Source of the DNA: RBG-16-66-20 sp038040245
GTDB lineage: Bacteria > Pseudomonadota > Gammaproteobacteria > Burkholderiales > SG8-39
Assembly: GCA_038040245.1 (NCBI GenBank)
Contig: JBBPIU010000054.1
Coordinates: 1-20,661 of the forward strand
Direction: 5' to 3'
Length of the DNA stretch: 20,661 nt
The notes below the pieces were generated by a model that was given only the letters and a program-made list of their open reading frames with translations, had not been told where the DNA came from and searched no databases. Of the stretch, positions 7,165 through 14,321 are shown piece after piece. The position numbers and the translations under genes were made by a program. The first letter of the stretch is position 1. Each line of letters begins with the position of its first letter.

Positions 7165-7683
7165 TCAGTAGCCGGCCTTTTCTTCGATCGGGTTGCCGCG
7201 CCGCATGACGAGCATGGTGCGCTCGAACTCGCACACGATTTCACCGTGTTGATTGCGGCCGGAAGTCCTGATGGTGACGATGCCCTGGTCCGGGCGGGAT
7301 TTCGATTCGCGTTTGGCGAGCACGGTCGATTCGGCATACAGCGTGTCGCCTGCGAACACGGGCTTTGGCAGGGTGATCTTTTCCCAGCCGAGATTGGCTA
7401 TGGCTTTCTGGCTCGTGTCCGACACGCTCATGCCGACAAGGATGGACAGCGTCAGCGTGCTCACCACGAGCGGCTTGCCGAACTCGGAGTGCTTCGCGTA
7501 TTCCGCGTCGAAGTGGATCGGGTGTTGGTTCATCGTCAGCAGTGCGAACCAGGTGTTGTCCGTCTCGGAGATCGTGCGCCCCGGCCTGTGCTCGTAGGTC
7601 GCGCCGACTTCGAAGTCCTCGAAATAGCGTCCGAACCGCTCGCGATAGCGGTTCTCCCCGACTTTTACCGACTCGCCCGCCAT
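7165..7683 (-). CDS. MaoC-family enoyl-CoA hydratase
   Basis: This 172-residue hot-dog fold protein carries the MaoC/R-hydratase core: NQHPIHFDAEYAKHSEFGKPLV with the Asp and His expected for water addition to an enoyl-CoA, then the PVFAGDTLYAESTV strand. The length fits single-domain MaoC hydratases such as those acting on branched or dicarboxylic CoA esters. The start follows a strong GAGGAGG site. It is the first gene of a minus-strand operon with an acyl-CoA dehydrogenase and shares a divergent promoter region with the MmgE/CoA-transferase operon. The substrate is unknown. Confidence 0.9.
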   Translation of the reverse strand: MAGESVKVGENRYRERFGRYFEDFEVGATYEHRPGRTISETDNTWFALLTMNQHPIHFDAEYAKHSEFGKPLVVSTLTLSILVGMSVSDTSQKAIANLGWEKITLPKPVFAGDTLYAESTVLAKRESKSRPDQGIVTIRTSGRNQHGEIVCEFERTMLVMRRGNPIEEKAGY

Positions 7684-7697
7684 CGCAGCCTCCTCAT

Positions 7698-7718
7698 TTG
7701 TCCGGACAATTGTACAAT
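7698..7718. promoter_or_regulatory. Two overlapping perfect palindromes in the divergent promoter region
   Basis: TTGTCCGGACAA (7698-7709) is a perfect 12-bp palindrome and shares its last base with ATTGTACAAT (7709-7718), a perfect 10-bp palindrome. The TTGT...ACAA form is common among GntR-family operators. The element sits between two divergent catabolic operons, one of which ends in a GntR/UTRA regulator gene. It overlaps the predicted -10 and start region of the maoC promoter, as expected of a repressor site. Assignment to that regulator is an inference. Confidence 0.6.
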
Positions 7719-7738
7719 GGCGTCCGGTACCCCTTCAA
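7709..7738 (-). promoter_or_regulatory. Candidate sigma-70 promoter for the maoC operon
   Basis: On the minus strand, TTGAAG (7738-7733) and TACAAT (7714-7709) are separated by 18 bases, a fair -35/-10 pair. The predicted start lies near 7702, about 20 bases before the ATG of maoC. Because the -10 lies in a palindrome, TACAAT also reads on the plus strand, but no matching -35 was found for that direction. Confidence 0.5.
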
Positions 7739-7749
7739 TCGGAGGCTCC

Positions 7750-7950
7750 ATGTTTCGAGCGCTAGTCGGACTGATCGCAACGGCACGGTGCTTCTGCGCG
7801 ACCCTCGTCGGCGCCCAGCCCGCAGGCTACCCATCGAAGCCGGTGCGCATCATCGTGGACAACAAGCCGGGCGCCGCGGGGATCATCGGCACCGAGCTCA
7901 CGGTCAAGGCGCCGGCCGACGGCTACACGCTGCTGTTCAGCTCAGAATGA
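7750..7950 (+). pseudogene. Truncated Bug/TctC-type receptor remnant at the head of the MmgE operon
   Basis: Only 66 codons remain of a roughly 320-residue receptor. A GGAGG ribosome site precedes the ATG. After a signal-like stretch comes YPSKPVRIIV, which in intact relatives continues for about 30 residues before DNKPGA. Here the two pieces are joined directly, so an internal in-frame deletion is evident. The reading frame then runs IIGTELTVKAPADGYTLLFSSE and stops, with the last 230 or so residues gone. The stop overlaps the start of the MmgE/PrpD gene as ATGA. The remnant may persist as a translated leader that couples ribosomes into the next gene. Confidence 0.85.
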
Positions 7951-9320
7951 GCATCTCCCGCAAGCTTGCCGAATTTGCCGCAGCCCTGCGCTGGGAAACG
8001 ATCCCGGTCGGGGTACGTACGCGGGCAAAGCACCTGATGCTCGATGCAATCGGGTGCGCGCTTGCAGCCAAGCGTTTCGATTTCGCTGCCGTGTCGCTGC
8101 GCGCGATCGCCGAGCTGGGCGGAAAGGGTGAGCGCGGCGTGGTCGGCCACACGCAACGCCTTTCACTACGCGACGCCGTGCTCGCAAATGGCATCCTCAT
8201 GCACGGGCTGGACTACGACGACACGCATAGCGAAGGCATCGTGCACCTGACCGTGGGCGTGCTGCCTGCCGCGCTGGGGCTCGCATGCGAGCTGGGCAAG
8301 CCGGGCCGCGATCTGCTGGTAGCCTACATCGCCGGTGTGGAAGCCGGCGCGCGGCTGGGCTCGGTGGCCAAAGGCGGTTTCCACCAGGTCGGGTTCCATC
8401 CCACCGGGGTCATCGGCGCATTCGCGAGCGCACTGGCCGCCGGCAAGCTGCATGGCTTCGATGCCACCCAGCTGGTGAACGCGCAGGGCGTGGCGCTGTC
8501 GGTCGCCTCGGGCAGCCTCGAATTCCTCGAGGACGGCTCGTGGACCAAACGCTTTCATCCGGGCTGGGCCGGTGTCGGCGGCCTCACGGCCGCGGCGATG
8601 GCGAAGCACGGATTCGTCGCGCCCGCGGCTGCGTACGAAGGGCGCTTCGGACTGTACAAGTCGCACCTGGGGCCGCTGGATGCGCAATGCGACTACACGC
8701 GCGCGACCCAAGGACTGGCGACGACTTGGGAAACCATGAACGTGGCGGTCAAGCCCTACGCCGCCTGCCATTTCGTGCATGCCTTCGCTGACGCCGCGAT
8801 TGCGCTGAGGGCGCAAGACATCGATCCGCGGAAGATCGCCTCGATCACCGCGCTTGTGCCGGCCGAGGTGGTCAAGACAGTCTGCGAGCCCGCGGAGAGC
8901 AAACGCCGCCCGGCCAATGAGTACGACGCCAAGTTCAGCGTCCCTTATGTCATCGCCGCGAGCCTGCGCGCAGGGAAGTTTGGCCTCGCCGAACTGGAAG
9001 ACGCGGCATTGCGGGATCCCGATACGCTTGCGCTCGCCGCCAAGGTCGATTACCGCGTCGACCCTGATTCGGGATTCCCTGAACACTACTCAGGCGAAGT
9101 CATCGTCCGTATGCAGGAAGGGCGGGAACTAAGGCATCGCGAGCAGATCAATCGCGGCAGCGCGGACAGACCTCTCACCGGTTCCGAGGTCGAAGCAAAA
9201 TTCATGCAGAACGCCGCGTACAGCGTCCCGCCGCAAAAGGCGAAGCGCATCCGCGACGCGGTGCTCCGCATGGACGATGCATCGGCACTCGTGCTTGAGG
9301 AGGTGCTGCGTGAAAGCTGA
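7947..9320 (+). CDS. MmgE/PrpD family protein
   Basis: This 457-residue protein belongs to the MmgE/PrpD family, which includes 2-methylcitrate dehydratase, aconitate-like and iminodisuccinate-related enzymes. Evidence is the N-terminal helical segment LAEFAAALRWE, the signature GLDYDDTHSEGIVHLTVGVLPAALGLA, then GFHPTGVIGAFASALAAGKLHG. The small C-terminal domain ends VPPQKAKRIRDAVLRMDD. The ATG overlaps the stop of the truncated receptor. The CoA-transferase start lies inside its last codons, so the genes are tightly coupled. There is no prpB or prpC nearby, so methylcitrate dehydration is not supported; the genuine substrate is probably another hydroxylated or unsaturated carboxylic acid. 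Confidence 0.9.
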   Translation: MSISRKLAEFAAALRWETIPVGVRTRAKHLMLDAIGCALAAKRFDFAAVSLRAIAELGGKGERGVVGHTQRLSLRDAVLANGILMHGLDYDDTHSEGIVHLTVGVLPAALGLACELGKPGRDLLVAYIAGVEAGARLGSVAKGGFHQVGFHPTGVIGAFASALAAGKLHGFDATQLVNAQGVALSVASGSLEFLEDGSWTKRFHPGWAGVGGLTAAAMAKHGFVAPAAAYEGRFGLYKSHLGPLDAQCDYTRATQGLATTWETMNVAVKPYAACHFVHAFADAAIALRAQDIDPRKIASITALVPAEVVKTVCEPAESKRRPANEYDAKFSVPYVIAASLRAGKFGLAELEDAALRDPDTLALAAKVDYRVDPDSGFPEHYSGEVIVRMQEGRELRHREQINRGSADRPLTGSEVEAKFMQNAAYSVPPQKAKRIRDAVLRMDDASALVLEEVLRES

Positions 9321-10509
9321 TCTGCCACTCGCAGGCATGCGCGTGCTCGCGGTCGAGCAGTACGGTGCGGGCCCGGCCGGCACCGTATACCTCGCCGACC
9401 TTGGCGCGGAAGTCATCAAGATCGAGAACCTGAGGGAAGGCGGCGATGTGGGTCGGCGCGTGGGCCCGCACTTCTTCGGCCCCGGCGACAGCCAGTTCTA
9501 CCAGACCTTCAACCGCAACAAGCGCTCGGTGGCGCTCGATCTGCGCTCGCCCGAAAGCATGGCGGTGTTCCATGACCTTGTGCGCACTGCCGATGGCGTA
9601 ATCGACAACCTGCGCGGCGACCTCCCCGCAAAGCTCGGACTCACGTACGCGGCGCTTTCGGAATTCAATCCGCGCGTCGTCTGCTCGCATCTTTCGGCTT
9701 ACGGGCGCGAAGGCTCGCGCGCCTCGTGGCCGGGCTATGACTACCTCATGCAAGCCGAAGCCGGCCACATGTCGCTTACCGGCGATCCGGATGGCGCGCC
9801 CGAGCGCTATGGGCTTTCGGTCGTGGATCTCATGACAGGCCTCGCGGCTGCATTCGCCCTCCTCGCGGGCATCACCAGCGCGCGCCAGACCGGCCGCGGG
9901 CGCGACCTCGACACCAGCCTCTTTGACCTCGCGCTGTTCAACCTGAACTACCCGGGCGCGTGGTACCTCAATGCCGGGGCGATCCAGGGCCGCGAAAAGC
10001 GCTCGGCCCATCCCTCACTCGTGCCGAGCCAGTTGTATCGCACGCAGGACGGCTGGATTTTCGTCATGTGCAACAAGGAAAAATTCTGGGGACTCCTTGC
10101 CGGCGTGCTTGGCCATCCCGAATGGGCGGCCGACCCGCGCTATGCAACGTTCGCCGCGCGCCTCGAACGCCGCGACGAGATCACGGTGATGCTGGACGAA
10201 GACTTCTCGCGCGACACCACCGCCGCGTGGCTTTCGAAGCTCACCGGCACGGTGCCGGTGGCGCCCGTGAACGACATCGCACAAGCGCTGGACAATCCTT
10301 TCGTTGCGGAGCGCGGCGGGATAGTGGACTTCGATTACCCGGACGGCCGCACTGCCCGCCTGATCGCCAATCCGATCCGTTGCTCTGATGCGGAAGCGCC
10401 GCGACGCGCGGCCCCTTCGCTCGGCGCCGACACCGATGAGCTGCTCGAGGGACTGGGATACAGCGCGGAGCGCATCGCGGAGCTGCGCTCACGGGGCGCT
10501 GTAGGATAG
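9310..10509 (+). CDS. CaiB/BaiF family (class III) CoA-transferase
   Basis: This 399-residue family III CoA-transferase moves CoA between carboxylic acids. The N-terminal fold LAGMRVLAVEQYGAGPAGTVYLADLGAEVIKIE is diagnostic. The nucleophilic aspartate is D173 in SVVDLMTGLAAAFALLAG. NRNKRSVALDLRSPE and the C-terminal GADTDELLEGLGYS are also typical. The GTG start is chosen because a GAGGAGG ribosome site lies six bases before it; it overlaps the MmgE stop by eleven bases. In this operon it most likely activates the acid imported by the lost Bug receptor, feeding the dehydrogenase and MaoC hydratase encoded on the opposite strand. Confidence 0.92.
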   Translation: MKADLPLAGMRVLAVEQYGAGPAGTVYLADLGAEVIKIENLREGGDVGRRVGPHFFGPGDSQFYQTFNRNKRSVALDLRSPESMAVFHDLVRTADGVIDNLRGDLPAKLGLTYAALSEFNPRVVCSHLSAYGREGSRASWPGYDYLMQAEAGHMSLTGDPDGAPERYGLSVVDLMTGLAAAFALLAGITSARQTGRGRDLDTSLFDLALFNLNYPGAWYLNAGAIQGREKRSAHPSLVPSQLYRTQDGWIFVMCNKEKFWGLLAGVLGHPEWAADPRYATFAARLERRDEITVMLDEDFSRDTTAAWLSKLTGTVPVAPVNDIAQALDNPFVAERGGIVDFDYPDGRTARLIANPIRCSDAEAPRRAAPSLGADTDELLEGLGYSAERIAELRSRGAVG

Positions 10510-10526
10510 TTGCGGGCCTACGGCCA

Positions 10527-11243
10527 GTGAAGCCGTATCGCTACGAGCAGATCGCCAAGGCGCTTGGCGAGCGCATCACCTCCGGCGCGGTTTCGGTGGG
10601 CGATTCGCTCCCCACGGAGGCGGCGCTCTGCAAGAGGTACCGCGTTAGCCGCTACACCGCGCGCGAAGCGCTGCGCCAATTGCGCGAAGCCGGGCTCATC
10701 ACGCGGCGCCCACGAGCCGGCTCTACGGTTGCCGCCGCGAGCGCGAGTTCCGTGTTTTCGCTTCCCGTGAGTTCCGCGGCCGACCTTTTCCGCTATGCCT
10801 CGGACACGCGGTTCGTCATCGCCAGGCGCGAAAGCGTCAAGGCCACTGGCGATACCCTCGCCGTACTCGGCTGCCGCCGCGGCCTGGAATGGATCAGGCT
10901 CTCTGGCGTGCGCAAGAAACCCGGCATCGCGACTCCCGTGTGCCTGATCACGGTTTACCTGCACAGTGCGTTGGCGGGTCTTGCAAAACGCATCCCGCGC
11001 TCGGCCGGCGTCATTTATCCGCTGGTGGAGAAGGAGCTTGGCGTCCGGATCGCGCGCATCGACCAGCGCATCGAAGCCGTGCCGCTGGGCGCGAGCGAAG
11101 CCTATGCACTGAAATGCAAGCCCGGCTGCGGGCTGCGCGTGCGCCGGTACTACTACGACGCGACCGACCGACTACTTGAGGTTTCCGATTCACTCCATGC
11201 CGCCGAGCGGTTTGCATACGAAATGCGGCTACGGCGGGAATGA
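10527..11243 (+). CDS. GntR-family regulator with UTRA ligand domain (HutC subfamily)
   Basis: This 238-residue regulator has an N-terminal winged helix (residues about 1-70), with IAKALGERITSGAVSVGDSLPTE and YRVSRYTAREALRQLREAGLI covering the recognition helix. A UTRA effector domain (about 90-235) follows, ending DRLLEVSDSLHAAERFAYEM. The start is a GTG 17 bases after the CoA-transferase stop, so it is probably the last gene of that operon. HutC-type proteins usually repress neighbouring catabolic genes until a pathway metabolite binds. The paired palindromes at 7698-7718 are the most likely operator. The effector is unknown. Confidence 0.9.
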   Translation: MKPYRYEQIAKALGERITSGAVSVGDSLPTEAALCKRYRVSRYTAREALRQLREAGLITRRPRAGSTVAAASASSVFSLPVSSAADLFRYASDTRFVIARRESVKATGDTLAVLGCRRGLEWIRLSGVRKKPGIATPVCLITVYLHSALAGLAKRIPRSAGVIYPLVEKELGVRIARIDQRIEAVPLGASEAYALKCKPGCGLRVRRYYYDATDRLLEVSDSLHAAERFAYEMRLRRE

Positions 11244-11258
11244 GTAAGCCCGATACCC

Positions 11259-11927
11259 CTAACTTTCTGACCATTTCAGGCGTACACGCCCGATCGCCAT
11301 CGCGACCGCGGCCTGCGTGGGCTCGACCACGGGGATGCCGAGGTCATCCTGCAGCGGCTTGCGGTAGCGCGCCATGCCGGCGCAGCCCATGATCACGACG
11401 TCGGCCCCGTGCGTGTCCCGCAGGGTCTTGCCGACTTCCACCATGCGGCCGTAGGTGCGTTTCTCGTCGGAGAGTTCGACGACGCGCAGGCCCACCGGCA
11501 GCTCGCCAGCCAGGCGCTCGCTCACGCCGAGCGCGCCGACGTAGCGCAGGTGGCGCGGGATGGATTGCTTGAGGATCGCGATCACGCCGAACTTCTGGCC
11601 CAGGGTCAGCGCGGTGAGAATGCCGCACTCGGAAATGCCGAGCACCGGTTTCTTCGTCGCCTCGCGCAGCGAGTGCAATCCGGGGTCGCTGTAGCAGGCG
11701 ATCACGAACGCGGCGCAGTCTTTTTCCTTCTCCCTGATCAGCTTCAGCATTGGCGCAACGACACCGTCGACGTGCTGCTGGGTCTCGATCCCGGGAGGGC
11801 CTTCTTTCAGCGTCAGGCACTCGATCCCCGGGCCGCCCGGGATGCGCAGCGGCGCGCAAGCCTCGTCGATGCCGCGCGTCACGGCTTCGGTCGAGTTGGG
11901 GTTGATGACGAGGATACGGTCGGCCAT
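11259..11927 (-). CDS. Hydantoin racemase / Asp-Glu racemase family protein
   Basis: This 222-residue cofactor-independent racemase opens with the family start ILVINPNSTEAVT. Its two catalytic cysteines are C78 (IACYSDPGL) and C182 (MGCAGMA), nearly the same numbering as characterised hydantoin racemases (76 and 181). The C-terminal VVEPTQAAVAMA helix also fits. The likely reaction is interconversion of the D and L forms of a 5-substituted hydantoin or amino acid. It is divergent from a complete polar amino-acid importer and lies 6 kb from a hydantoinase and D-carbamoylase. Other family members are Asp/Glu racemase, arylmalonate decarboxylase and maleate isomerase; the CYSDPG and GCAGMA motifs favour the hydantoin racemase branch. 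Confidence 0.85.
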   Translation of the reverse strand: MADRILVINPNSTEAVTRGIDEACAPLRIPGGPGIECLTLKEGPPGIETQQHVDGVVAPMLKLIREKEKDCAAFVIACYSDPGLHSLREATKKPVLGISECGILTALTLGQKFGVIAILKQSIPRHLRYVGALGVSERLAGELPVGLRVVELSDEKRTYGRMVEVGKTLRDTHGADVVIMGCAGMARYRKPLQDDLGIPVVEPTQAAVAMAIGRVRLKWSES

Positions 11928-11999
11928 GCCCGGATACTATCGCTTCCAATGAATTTATCGGACAATGCCTGAGTGAATTCAATTAGAGGAGCGCTACCA
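11928..11999. promoter_or_regulatory. Divergent promoter region, racemase / amino-acid transporter
   Basis: This 72-bp AT-richer gap separates the divergent racemase and receptor genes. On the minus strand, TTGTCC (11965-11960) and GATAGT (11941-11936) are 18 bases apart and could drive the racemase almost without a leader. The minus-strand CATTGTCCGATAAAT resembles one half of the palindrome at 7698-7709, sharing TTGTCCG. On the plus strand an AGAGGAG ribosome site (11985-11991) precedes the receptor ATG; no convincing plus-strand -35/-10 pair was found. Confidence 0.35.
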
Positions 12000-12848
12000 A
12001 TGTTTCATCGACGCCTTGCCGTAATCGTGGCCGCCGCGCTGTTGCTTGCGGGTTCCGCGCTGGCTCAATCCAACCTGCCGCCGCTGCGCACCGGCGTAGA
12101 CGGCACCTTCGCGCCGCATGCCATGCCCAAGCTGGGTGGCGGCACCGAGGGCTTCCAGATCGACCTCTTCACCGAGGTCGCCAGGCGCATGAAGCGCGAG
12201 ATCACGATCGACAGCGTGAGCTTTTCCACCCTGATCCCGGGCATGCTCTCGGGCCGCTACGACTTCATTGCGGCGCCCACCACGGTGACCAAAGAGCGCG
12301 CCGAAAGCATGCTCTTCACCGCCGGCTATCTGTGGACCGCGTTCCAGTTCGGCATCAAGAAGGGCTCCGCGCCGATCAAGGACTGGTCCGACCTCAAGGG
12401 CAAGGTCGTCGCCGTCAACAAGGGCACGCCCTACGAGAACCTGAGCAAGGCGGAAGGCGCGAAGCACGGTTTCACCGTCCAGGCCTACGACACCCAGCCC
12501 GACGCGACGCAGGCCGTGCTCTCGGGCCGCGCCTACGCGACGCTCGGCGGCAACACGACCATCGTGTACGCCGCGAGCAAGAACCCGCAGTTCGCCGCCG
12601 ACCTCGAGCTCAGCCAGACGCGCGCGCACTGGGCGGCGCCGTTCCCCAAGGGCAGCGTGGCGCTGCGCAACCAGATGCAGGACGTGCTCGATTGCATGAA
12701 GAAGGACGGCACCATCGCCAAGCTGTCGGAGAAATGGTTTGGCCGCGTCCCGGGTCCCGACGCGCTCGAGCGGGTGATCACGCCGGGCTACGGCGTGCCC
12801 GGCATGCCGGGCTACGACCCAACGCCGCATGAGTTGAAGTGCGGCTGA
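12000..12848 (+). CDS. Polar amino-acid ABC transporter substrate-binding protein
   Basis: This is a 282-residue periplasmic receptor of the bacterial extracellular solute-binding family 3. A Sec signal peptide covers residues 1-22 (MFHRRLAVIVAAALLLAGSALAQ). It is followed by LRTGVDGTFAPH, GFQIDLFTEVARRM, GRYDFIAAPTTVTKERAE and LKGKVVAVNKGTPYE, all standard landmarks of this fold. The ATG at 12000 is chosen because AGAGGAG lies nine bases upstream and the signal peptide starts there; an in-frame ATG 27 bases earlier has no ribosome site. It is the first gene of a four-gene importer, with a short hairpin (TGAAG/CTTCA, 12846-12860) just after it that may help raise receptor levels. The ligand is unknown. 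Confidence 0.92.
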   Translation: MFHRRLAVIVAAALLLAGSALAQSNLPPLRTGVDGTFAPHAMPKLGGGTEGFQIDLFTEVARRMKREITIDSVSFSTLIPGMLSGRYDFIAAPTTVTKERAESMLFTAGYLWTAFQFGIKKGSAPIKDWSDLKGKVVAVNKGTPYENLSKAEGAKHGFTVQAYDTQPDATQAVLSGRAYATLGGNTTIVYAASKNPQFAADLELSQTRAHWAAPFPKGSVALRNQMQDVLDCMKKDGTIAKLSEKWFGRVPGPDALERVITPGYGVPGMPGYDPTPHELKCG

Positions 12849-12880
12849 AGTTGGGCTTCATGTGCGGTCGATAGCAGGGG

Positions 12881-13624
12881 ATGCCCGCTAAGCCCATCGT
12901 CGAGGCGCGCGGCATCCACAAGCATTTCGGCGCCCTGCATGTCCTGAAGGGCGTCGATCTCCTGCTGGCCGAGCGCGAACTGGTGTTCGTCATCGGGCCC
13001 TCGGGTTCAGGCAAGTCGACCTTGCTGCGCTGCCTCAACCGGCTCGAGGCGCCGTCTTCGGGCAGCGTGGTGGTCGACGGCGTCGACCTGCTCGATCCGC
13101 GCACCGACATCAACCATGCGCGCCAGCGCATCGGCATGGTGTTCCAGTCGTTCAACCTCTATCCGCACATGACCGCGCTCGGCAACGTCACGCTGGCGCT
13201 GCGCAAGGTGGCTGGCAAGCCGCGCGGCGAAGCGGACGCGCTCGGCCGTGCCGCGCTGGCGCGCGTGGGGCTCGCCGACCGCGCCGGCCACACGCCCGGC
13301 CAGCTCTCCGGCGGCCAGCAGCAGCGCGTCGCGATCGCGCGCGCGATCGCGCTCGAGCCGCGGGTCATGCTGTTCGACGAGCCCACCAGCGCGCTCGATC
13401 CCGAACTGGTGGGCTCGGTGCTGGGCGTGATGCGCGACCTGCGCGAGAGCGGCATGGCGATGGTGGTGGTCAGCCACGAGATGGGCTTCGCTCGCAACGC
13501 CGCCGACCGCGTGCTCTTCATGGACGAGGGCGCCATAGTCGAGCAGGGCACGCCCGCGGCGATCTTCGAGACGCCCGTGCAGGACCGCACACGCGGCTTC
13601 ATCGGCCAGATCCAGCGGCACTGA
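12881..13624 (+). CDS. Polar amino-acid ABC transporter ATP-binding protein
   Basis: This is a 247-residue ATPase of the GlnQ/HisP class. The Walker A motif is GPSGSGKST (39-47), the Q-loop is GMVFQSFNLYPH, the signature is LSGGQQQRVAIARA (from 142), and Walker B is VMLFDEPTSALDPE (from 162). The H-loop histidine is in VVVSHEMGFARN. All nucleotide-binding residues are present, so it should power uptake with the two permeases downstream. The ATG lies directly after an AGGGG run, closer than usual for a ribosome site, but an in-frame stop shortly upstream excludes an earlier start. Confidence 0.95.
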   Translation: MPAKPIVEARGIHKHFGALHVLKGVDLLLAERELVFVIGPSGSGKSTLLRCLNRLEAPSSGSVVVDGVDLLDPRTDINHARQRIGMVFQSFNLYPHMTALGNVTLALRKVAGKPRGEADALGRAALARVGLADRAGHTPGQLSGGQQQRVAIARAIALEPRVMLFDEPTSALDPELVGSVLGVMRDLRESGMAMVVVSHEMGFARNAADRVLFMDEGAIVEQGTPAAIFETPVQDRTRGFIGQIQRH

Positions 13625-13637
13625 AAGCCGGCACGCG

Positions 13638-14318
13638 ATGTCAAATTGGGAGCGCTTCCTCGACACCTTCTTCAACGCCAAGGTCATGGCCAAGTACCTG
13701 CCGGACATCGCGCACGGCATGCTGGTCACTGTCGAGCTCGCGGCGTTCGTCATCGTCACCGGCCTCGTCTCCGGACTGGCGCTCGCGCTGCTGCGCAGCC
13801 TGGGCTACAGGCCCGTCAACCTGCTGATCGTCTTCGTCGTCGACCTTTTCCGCGCCCTGCCGCCGCTGGTCATCATCGTGTTCATCTATTTCGGCCTGCC
13901 CGCCGTCGGCATTGCGCCCTCGGGCTTCGTCTCGACCTGGCTGTCGCTCACGCTGGTGTTGATGGCCTTCTCAGAGGAGATCTTCTGGGCAGGCATCACC
14001 TCGATCGCCAAGGGACAGTGGGAGGCGGCGCGCTCGACCGGCCTTTCCTACAGCCAGACCCTGATGAACGTGGTGCTGCCGCAGGCATTGCGTCTCACCA
14101 TCCCGCCGCTCACCAACCGCACCATCGCCATTACCAAGGGCACCGCACTCGGCACGGTCGTGGCGGTGAACGAGATCCTCGGCATGGCCTCGTCTGCGGT
14201 GTCCAACAGCTACAACCCGTCGCCGCTCACCCTGGGCGCGGGCGCGTACCTGATCCTGTTTTTCCCGATGGTTGTCTTCGGCCGCTGGCTGGAGACCAGG
14301 ATGGCCTGGAAGCGCTGA
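13638..14318 (+). CDS. Amino-acid ABC transporter permease (first subunit)
   Basis: This 226-residue inner-membrane protein has about five hydrophobic helices and the HisM/GlnP-type permease fold. The cytoplasmic coupling (EAA) loop reads EAARSTGLSYSQTLMNVVLPQALRLTIP and contacts the ATPase. The early helix VTVELAAFVIVTGLVSGLALALLRS and the RALPPLVIIVFIYFGLP segment are typical of polar amino-acid importers. It starts 13 bases after the ATPase and ends three bases before the second permease, so the operon order is receptor, ATPase, permease, permease. Confidence 0.93.
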   Translation: MSNWERFLDTFFNAKVMAKYLPDIAHGMLVTVELAAFVIVTGLVSGLALALLRSLGYRPVNLLIVFVVDLFRALPPLVIIVFIYFGLPAVGIAPSGFVSTWLSLTLVLMAFSEEIFWAGITSIAKGQWEAARSTGLSYSQTLMNVVLPQALRLTIPPLTNRTIAITKGTALGTVVAVNEILGMASSAVSNSYNPSPLTLGAGAYLILFFPMVVFGRWLETRMAWKR

Positions 14319-14321
14319 GCC

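Noticed and set aside
6118..7950. Plus-strand open frame of 610 codons across acyl-CoA dehydrogenase and maoC
   Set aside because: It is antisense to two well-supported genes. Only its last 66 codons (from 7750) show protein-family similarity, and they are reported separately as the truncated receptor.
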